Source: DASVFB01 sp963815965 (GTDB taxonomy: Bacteria > Actinomycetota > Thermoleophilia > Gaiellales > Gaiellaceae). From it: a DNA stretch of 64,000 nucleotides. Positions 58,627 to 64,000 of this stretch are shown one piece after another. The position numbers and the translations under genes are program-made. Location: assembly GCA_963815965.1 (NCBI GenBank), contig CAWFIT010000001.1:372001-436000 (forward strand), written 5' to 3'. Position 1 is the stretch's first letter; each line of letters begins with the position of its first letter. Below the pieces are notes generated by a model. The model saw only the letters and a program-made list of their open reading frames with translations. It was not told where the DNA came from and searched no databases.

Positions 58627-60456
58627 CTATGAGCAGTCGGCCGCGATGACGTCCAGCGGGTCCGGCACGATCGTGTCGCCGGCACCGCCGCAACTGATCT
58701 GATCCGCGCCCGCGGCCCCGTCCAGGAAGTCCACGCCCGGACCGCCGCTGAGGACGTCGTTTCCGGATCCCCCGCGCAACAGGTCGTTGCCCGTTCCACC
58801 TTCGAGCGTGAGCAGGATCGCCGACGCTGCGAGAGGACCAGCAGTGATGGCGTCGCCACCGCCGAGACCGTTGACGAGCAGCCGGTCGCTCGCGGCCTCC
58901 GCGTGAGTGATCCTGACGAACGGCGACAAGCCGGTTACGAATGCGCTTCCGTTCGCTCCCGCGATTGCGGCGACGTCGTCGCCGTTCGTACCGTTGACGG
59001 TGACCGTGTCGGCCGCATTGTCGCCCGCGTTGCCGCCGATCGCTGCAGCGAGATCTACCGCGAAGTCCACGACGTCGGTCGCCGAGAGATCGTTGACGGT
59101 CGTCGCATCCACGCCGCCGAGCGTCCGCAAGTCGACGCGCTCGGTGTCGTCGACGTCCATCACGATGTTGCCGAGGTTGCGCGTGAAACGCAGCCGGCCG
59201 CCGTTGTTCGAAGCGTCGAAGATCTCGCCGCCGGCGGCGCCGTTGAAGACCATCGTGTCGAACCCGTCTCCACCCTCGACCACGTCGCTTCCATCGCCCG
59301 GATCCCAGATGAAGCTGTCATCGCCCGTACCGAGCAAACCGGTGTCGTTGCCCTGGTTGCCGTCGATGACGTCGTTGCCCGAGTCGCCGGACAGCTTGTC
59401 GATGCCCGCTCCGCCAAGCAGCGTGTCGTTCTCCGACCCGCCGTTCATCGCGAGCGAGATCGCCGATGCGGCGAGGTTCGTAGCGGAGAGCGCATCGTCG
59501 CCGGCGAGGCCGTTCACGACCAGCGTGTCGATTGCCTCGGCGTTACCGATGCGCGTCAGCGCAGCCAGGCCTCCGACAGCGGGGCTCCCGTTAGCGCCCG
59601 CGATTTGCACGTTGTCGGCGTTGTTCGTTCCGTTGACGGTGATCGTGTCGGCCGCGCCGTCGCCGGTGTTGCCGCCGATCGCCGCCGCGAGATCGATCGA
59701 GACCTCGGTGACATCCGTCCCCGAGAGATCGTTGACTGTCGTCGCGTCGGCACCACCCAGCGTACGCAGATCGACCAGTTCGGTGCCGTCGACGTCCATC
59801 ACGATGTTGCCGACGTTGCGCGTGAAGCGCAGTCGGCCGCCGTTGTTCGAAGCCTCGAAAGCCTCGCTCCCTGCGGCGCCGTTGAAGATCATCTTGTCGA
59901 AACCGTCCTCGCCCTCGACCACGTCGCTTCCATCGCCGGGATCCCACGTGAAGCTGTCGTCCCCCGTACCGAGGAACGCGGCATCGGCGCCCTGGTTGCC
60001 GTCAACGCTGTCGTCGCCGGGACCTCCATCGAACGTTTCGTTGCCTCTTCCGCCGAGCAGCTCGTCGTTGCCGGCTCCGCCGTCCAACGTCGTCCTCTCG
60101 GTGTCGGTGAACACGCCGTTCGTCTCGTCGACGGCGACGCGGTCATTGCCTGCGCCTGCGTCGACGAAGATCTGGTCGAACCGGTCGCGGCGGAGGTTGT
60201 GACCGACCACGCCGTTCTGCGTCACGACCTCGACCCTCGTCGGGTCGCCCGAGCTTAGGCGGAGCGCGATCTGGTCGTCGTTGGGCGTTCCCTCGACGAC
60301 GAGCGTCCCGTGCTTGATTTGAGCTTTGACCCCGTGGTTGCCCTGGGTCTTGACCGTAGCCGCGAACGCCTGGTCCACCGCGATGCCCAGGCCAACTGCG
60401 AGCAGAGCCGCCGCCGCGAGTGAGGCGAACCGGCCCATCCTCAACTTCCTTGTCAT
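58627..60456 (-). CDS. Secreted RTX-like calcium-binding protein with two large internal repeats
   Basis: 609 residues from ATG 60456 (GGGAGG 6 bp upstream). Signal peptide (FASLAAAALLAVGLGIAVDQ), then acidic GGAGND/GGPGDD nonapeptides of the hemolysin-type calcium-binding kind. Residues about 125-337 and 338-550 are two copies of one 213-residue unit: GTGDDSFTWDPGDGSDVVEG at 163 recurs at 376 with one change, as do SNNGGRLRFTRN and LAAAIGGN. A C-terminal RTX array ends CGGAGD...DCS. Secreted without obvious enzymatic domain; ion-binding surface protein is the best guess. Confidence 0.85.
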   Translation of the reverse strand: MTRKLRMGRFASLAAAALLAVGLGIAVDQAFAATVKTQGNHGVKAQIKHGTLVVEGTPNDDQIALRLSSGDPTRVEVVTQNGVVGHNLRRDRFDQIFVDAGAGNDRVAVDETNGVFTDTERTTLDGGAGNDELLGGRGNETFDGGPGDDSVDGNQGADAAFLGTGDDSFTWDPGDGSDVVEGEDGFDKMIFNGAAGSEAFEASNNGGRLRFTRNVGNIVMDVDGTELVDLRTLGGADATTVNDLSGTDVTEVSIDLAAAIGGNTGDGAADTITVNGTNNADNVQIAGANGSPAVGGLAALTRIGNAEAIDTLVVNGLAGDDALSATNLAASAISLAMNGGSENDTLLGGAGIDKLSGDSGNDVIDGNQGNDTGLLGTGDDSFIWDPGDGSDVVEGGDGFDTMVFNGAAGGEIFDASNNGGRLRFTRNLGNIVMDVDDTERVDLRTLGGVDATTVNDLSATDVVDFAVDLAAAIGGNAGDNAADTVTVNGTNGDDVAAIAGANGSAFVTGLSPFVRITHAEAASDRLLVNGLGGGDAITAGPLAASAILLTLEGGTGNDLLRGGSGNDVLSGGPGVDFLDGAAGADQISCGGAGDTIVPDPLDVIAADCS

Positions 60457-60518
60457 CTCATACCTCCCTGTTGGGCCGTGCGAACGACGGCCTTTCACGG
60501 GAGGCTTGCGACGAGGTC

Positions 60519-63500
60519 CTACGGGGTCGTTACCGCCTCGTTACGGCGGGCCTGCGGGACGAACTCTGCGCGACCGCGCGCAAGCTCAGCCTCGAAAGGC
60601 TCGCTTCCGAGCCGGTCGCGCAGCCGGTCGGCCACGCGCGTCACGTCCGCGCGCTCGGCTTCCGGCATCCGAACGTGCACGGCATCGCGCATCGCCTCGG
60701 CGAGCCCCAGCAGCCTCGCAGCCTCATCCGTCCGCTCGCCGAGAGAAAGCGCCCCGGCAACGCCCTCCAGCGTGCGCGCGAGCAGGCGCGGCTCGCCCAC
60801 ACGCCGAGCCCACGCGAGGCTCTCCTCTTGAAAGAGAACCGCGTCCGCCTCGCCGCCCCGCTGCTCTGCGAGATGCCCGAGCTCGCGCAGCGTGACCACC
60901 ATCGCCACCCGGACGGCGCGGTTGTCGAGGCCCTCGGCGACAGCCTCGCGCACGAGAGAAAGAGCTCGATCGAAGAATCGCTCGGCGTCGTGCGGGTCCG
61001 CTCGGCCGAGCGCCACGTGTGCCGCGCCCATGGCGCCGTGCCAGCGAAGGAACGGCGACTCTCGCTCCGCAAGCCGCGCGCACTCCTGAAACAGGCTCGC
61101 AGCACCTTCTCGGTCGCCTGCGCGCAGCCGCGACAGGCCGTAGTGATAGAGGAGCGGCACCGCCTCCTCTTGCAGGCGGCGCACACCGGCGGCCAGCGCA
61201 CGCTCATACACACGGCCGGCTCCGTCGTACTCGCCGACCGACGCGAGCGACTGCCCCAGGATCTCGCTCGCGTTCACGATGCCCCAGAGGTCACCGCTCG
61301 CAGCGAACGCCTCGAGCGCGCGCTCGGACCGGCTCTGTGCCTCCGTGACATTGCCCGTCGCGAAGGCGGCGACGCCGCGGTAGTGGTGCAGCATCCCCTC
61401 GTACCAGCGCTCACCGTGCTCGACGGCATACTTCTCCGCCTGCGCGAGGTCGTCGGGTTGCACACCGGCGTCGCCTACCGCGAGCCGAGCCTGGAAGTTG
61501 ACCGTGCGTAGGCGTGCGATCTCGGCCTCGTCCTCTGCACGCTCGGCGATGCGAAGACCGGCGGCGGACGCGTCGATCGCGTCGCCCGGCCGACCCTCGC
61601 GGACGAGCAGCACGGCCAACGCGCGCATGCAGCGCAACCGGCGTTCGAGCGCGCCTCCCGGCAGTGCGAGGGCCGCCTCCACACGCGCGCGGTCATTGGT
61701 CGCTCCGGCGAAGAGGAAGCCCAGCGTGCCGAGCGCCGAGGTGAGGGCCTGAGCGAGATCGGCGTCACCGAGCTCGAACGCAAGATCGGCACCGGCTTCG
61801 AAGTCGGCCCGCCTCGGTACGAACGATCGCGTCCCCGCCTCGAGACCTTCGGTCCAGACGCGCGCGTGGCCCGCCTCCGCGATACGCATGGCCCACACGG
61901 CGTGCCTCCTCGCGACGGCGAGCCGTTCGTCGTGAGCCTCCGCCTCAGCGCGGCCGAACTCCCGCAACGTCTCGAGAAGACGAAAGCGATCGGGGCCTGC
62001 TCCCGATGTGACAACCATCGAGCGGTCGACCAGCGACGCCAGCAGGTCGGCGACCAGCGGAGCGTTCAGGCCGTCGCCCGAGCAAACTTCCTCGGCAGCT
62101 TCGAGTCCGAACGACGACGGAAAGACGGAGAGTCGGCGGAAGAGCGTCTGCTCGGGCTCGGTAAGCAGTTGATAGCTCCACCCGACGACGCCGGCGAGCG
62201 TGCGCTGGCGCTCTGCGAGCACCTCAGGCCCCCGGCCGAGCAGTGCGAAGCGGTCGGCTAGCCGCTCCGCGATCTCGCTCGGCGAAAGCGTCCGCAGTCT
62301 CGCCGCCGCGAGCTCGAGCGCGAGCGGCAGCCCGTCGAGGCGTTCGCACACCTCCGCGATTGCCTGGAGTGTCTCGCCGTCCAGCTCGAGGTCGCCGCGC
62401 ACTGCGCGAGCCCGCTCCACGAAAAGTCGCACCGCGTCGGCGTGAGCAAGCTCCTCTGTCCCGGAGCGACGGTCGGGGAGACCAAGGGGCGCGACCTCCA
62501 GGACCGACTCTCCAGGGACGCCGAGTGGCTCGAGGCTCGTCGCCAGCAGGCGAACACCCGGACACGAAGAGAGGAGCGCCACCGCGAGCTCACCGACAGC
62601 AGCCGTGACGTGTTCGCAGTTGTCGAGGACGAGCAGCAGCTCGCGTCGCTGCAGGTGGCTGCGAAGAAAGCTGAACGTGGTGGCCGACTGACCGTCGAGC
62701 TCGGAGCTCCGCAAGCCGACTGCTTCAGCAACCGCCTCCGCGACCCGCGCCGGGTGAAGGATCGGCGCCAGCTCGACGATCCACGCGCCGTCTGCGTGCT
62801 CTCGGGCAGCGTTGCGCGCCGTCTCCACTGCAAGACTCGTCTTGCCCACACCGCCCGGTCCCGTCAGCGTCACCAGGCGGTGTTCGCCGAAGCGCTCGCG
62901 CACGAGCGACTGATCGGCTTCGCGCCCGACGAAGCTCGTCAGCCGCGCGCCGATGTTCGTGCGTGCGGGCTCGACCACCTCCAGCTCGGGCGCACGCTGG
63001 AGCATCTGACGCTCGAGCCGACGCGACTCCTCGTTGGGCTCGAGCCCGAGCTCCACGAGCCGTTCAAAAAGCATCCGGTACGCGGCAACCGCGTCCGCGT
63101 GTCGGCCGCTTCGATAGAGAGCGAGCATCAGGAGCCGGGCAAACGGCTCCCGGAAAGGATGCTGCTCGACGAGTCGCTCGAGATCGGGCAGCGCATCTCC
63201 GTGCCGCCCGAGCTCGAGCAGCGCCGATAGACGGAGCTCCTGAGCCTGCAGCTCGAGCTCCTTCAGTCGCCTGTTTTCCGACTGCGCGAAGTCGAGATCG
63301 ACGAACTCCCCGTAAGGCTCCCCTCTCCAGAGTGCGAAAGCGCTGTCGACCCGGGCGAGCGACTCGGAAGGCTCGAGTCCGCGCGCCTCGGCAACGAGCC
63401 GCGCGAACCGCTCCGCGTCGACGTCGTCGTTCTCGACCGTAAGCCGGTAGCCGACGGCGTCTCGTTCGATGCGAGCAGGCTCGAGCAGTCTGCGTAGGTG

Positions 63501-63701
63501 TGAGATCCGCACGTGGAGCGAGCGTTCCGCAGACGCCGGCGGCCGCTCGCCCCAAACTGCGTCGACGAGCTCGCCCGGCGAGGCGGAACGCTCGAGGTGC
63601 GCAACCAGATAGGCAAGGACAGCGCGCTCCTTCGCTCCCGGAAGCTCGAGCGCACCCTCCGCCCGGACGACCTCGAGAGGGCCGAGGACCCGGAACTCCA
63701 C
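60519..63701 (-). CDS. AfsR/SARP-type regulator: winged helix-BTAD-NB-ARC-TPR
   Basis: 1060 residues from ATG 63701. N-terminal SARP wHTH (FRVLGPLEVVRAEGALELPG, SLHVRISHLRRLLEPARIE), BTAD (about 95-240, LPDLERLVEQHPFREPFARL), NB-ARC ATPase with Walker A LTGPGGVGKTSLAVE (about 280), LLVLDNCEHVTAAVGELAVA and GLPLALELAAARLRTL, then a TPR-like tail (about 600-1040). Like AfsR/EmbR-type activators of secondary metabolism or wall genes. Ends 63 bp before the RTX-like gene on the same strand and is divergent from the beta-helix gene, so either is a possible target. Confidence 0.92.
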   Translation of the reverse strand: MEFRVLGPLEVVRAEGALELPGAKERAVLAYLVAHLERSASPGELVDAVWGERPPASAERSLHVRISHLRRLLEPARIERDAVGYRLTVENDDVDAERFARLVAEARGLEPSESLARVDSAFALWRGEPYGEFVDLDFAQSENRRLKELELQAQELRLSALLELGRHGDALPDLERLVEQHPFREPFARLLMLALYRSGRHADAVAAYRMLFERLVELGLEPNEESRRLERQMLQRAPELEVVEPARTNIGARLTSFVGREADQSLVRERFGEHRLVTLTGPGGVGKTSLAVETARNAAREHADGAWIVELAPILHPARVAEAVAEAVGLRSSELDGQSATTFSFLRSHLQRRELLLVLDNCEHVTAAVGELAVALLSSCPGVRLLATSLEPLGVPGESVLEVAPLGLPDRRSGTEELAHADAVRLFVERARAVRGDLELDGETLQAIAEVCERLDGLPLALELAAARLRTLSPSEIAERLADRFALLGRGPEVLAERQRTLAGVVGWSYQLLTEPEQTLFRRLSVFPSSFGLEAAEEVCSGDGLNAPLVADLLASLVDRSMVVTSGAGPDRFRLLETLREFGRAEAEAHDERLAVARRHAVWAMRIAEAGHARVWTEGLEAGTRSFVPRRADFEAGADLAFELGDADLAQALTSALGTLGFLFAGATNDRARVEAALALPGGALERRLRCMRALAVLLVREGRPGDAIDASAAGLRIAERAEDEAEIARLRTVNFQARLAVGDAGVQPDDLAQAEKYAVEHGERWYEGMLHHYRGVAAFATGNVTEAQSRSERALEAFAASGDLWGIVNASEILGQSLASVGEYDGAGRVYERALAAGVRRLQEEAVPLLYHYGLSRLRAGDREGAASLFQECARLAERESPFLRWHGAMGAAHVALGRADPHDAERFFDRALSLVREAVAEGLDNRAVRVAMVVTLRELGHLAEQRGGEADAVLFQEESLAWARRVGEPRLLARTLEGVAGALSLGERTDEAARLLGLAEAMRDAVHVRMPEAERADVTRVADRLRDRLGSEPFEAELARGRAEFVPQARRNEAVTTP

Positions 63702-63805
63702 AGGTGAATGCTACGCCGCTTCGGGAAAAACATCACTTACGCGTCATCGCGGCGTGACGTGGAACACTCCCGCCTTCGTTTCGACCACACTTGGAGGAGG
63801 GGATC

Positions 63806-64000
63806 GTGAGGCGTCGGAACCTCTTTTTGGCATTCGTGGTGGTGCTCGCGACGCTCGTCGTCGGCGCGGGCGCGCAAGGCATAGCGGCGGCTCAGCCGCG
63901 CACGATCTACGTCGCGAAGGGGAAGCAAAAGGAACAGAGCGACCCGTGCGCGAAGGCGCCGTACAAGACGATTCAGCCCGCGCTCGATTCAGCGGCGCCA
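63806..64000 (+). CDS. Secreted right-handed beta-helix protein, N-terminal part (cut by window end)
   Basis: GTG 63806 with GGAGGAGGGG just upstream. 65 codons seen: signal peptide (FLAFVVVLATLVVGAGAQG), then QPRTIYVAKGKQKEQSDPCA and APYKTIQPALDSAAP, the usual opening of pectate-lyase-like parallel beta-helix proteins. The inverted repeat CGTCA-N8-TGACG at about 63738-63756 in the shared spacer with the SARP gene may be regulatory. Confidence 0.75.
   Translation, partial: MRRRNLFLAFVVVLATLVVGAGAQGIAAAQPRTIYVAKGKQKEQSDPCAKAPYKTIQPALDSAAP

Noticed and set aside
58903..60258. Two long plus-strand ORFs of over 430 codons
   Set aside because: Antisense shadows of the RTX-like gene; their repetitiveness only mirrors its 639-bp repeat.

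Overview
The window is about 64 kb of high-GC DNA with dense GTG/ATG starts, ATGA/GTGA stop-start overlaps and leaderless -10 signals. Gene content (SARP and LAL regulators, MarP-like protease, actinobacterial homogentisate cluster, many small actinobacterial proteins) points to a deep-branching actinobacterium, probably Thermoleophilia (Gaiellales/Solirubrobacterales-like). That placement is inference from protein character; there is no rRNA here.

Left third (1-26 kb), ordinary chromosome. In order: a partial M23 peptidase, an MFS exporter and a two-component system divergent from an HtrA protease; a homogentisate catabolism operon (marR-hmgA-unknown-fahA) whose fahA 5' end carries a duplicated palindromic element; a DrrAB-like ABC exporter; a DUF1385 membrane protein and a 25-residue membrane peptide. 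Then a Liv-type ABC importer operon runs bicupin-livK-livH-livM-livG-livF-class V aminotransferase. After it come a GNAT, a LanC-like protein paired with an M55 D-aminopeptidase, an SDR, a fused homocysteine methyltransferase/MTHFR and a MarP-like CvpA-serine protease.

Middle (26.4-34.4 kb), genomic island. It begins at a tRNA-Asp gene. A perfect 63-bp direct repeat (26447-26509 and 32613-32675) containing the tRNA 3' part brackets 6.2 kb of short ORFs and phage debris: a P27-type small terminase with an in-frame stop, an N-terminal scrap of a large terminase, and a GIY-YIG/T5orf172 gene without a start. No integrase survives. Similarity outside the repeats and more small phage-like genes to the right suggest a second, decayed integration.

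Right half (34.6-64 kb). A polysaccharide-type cluster (two CelD-like acyltransferases, methyltransferase, flippase, P-loop kinase) is followed by a PAS/GAF histidine kinase, a collagen-like secreted protein, a streptogramin-lyase-like propeller with a FIMAH tail, and a GGDEF protein. An MMPL exporter and a membrane-anchored alpha/beta hydrolase, both riddled with frameshifts, lie divergent from a LAL regulator. The zinc-uptake locus znuABC is divergent from zur across a clear Zur-type palindrome. The end holds a TfoX-N/Tag pair, a cupredoxin, an RTX-like protein made of two 213-residue repeats, a large SARP-NB-ARC-TPR regulator and the start of a secreted beta-helix protein.

Caution: at least fifteen genes carry 1-nt indels, mostly +1, with good coding on both sides. 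This looks more like uncorrected read error than decay, so frameshifted genes are reported as single loci with the break position.
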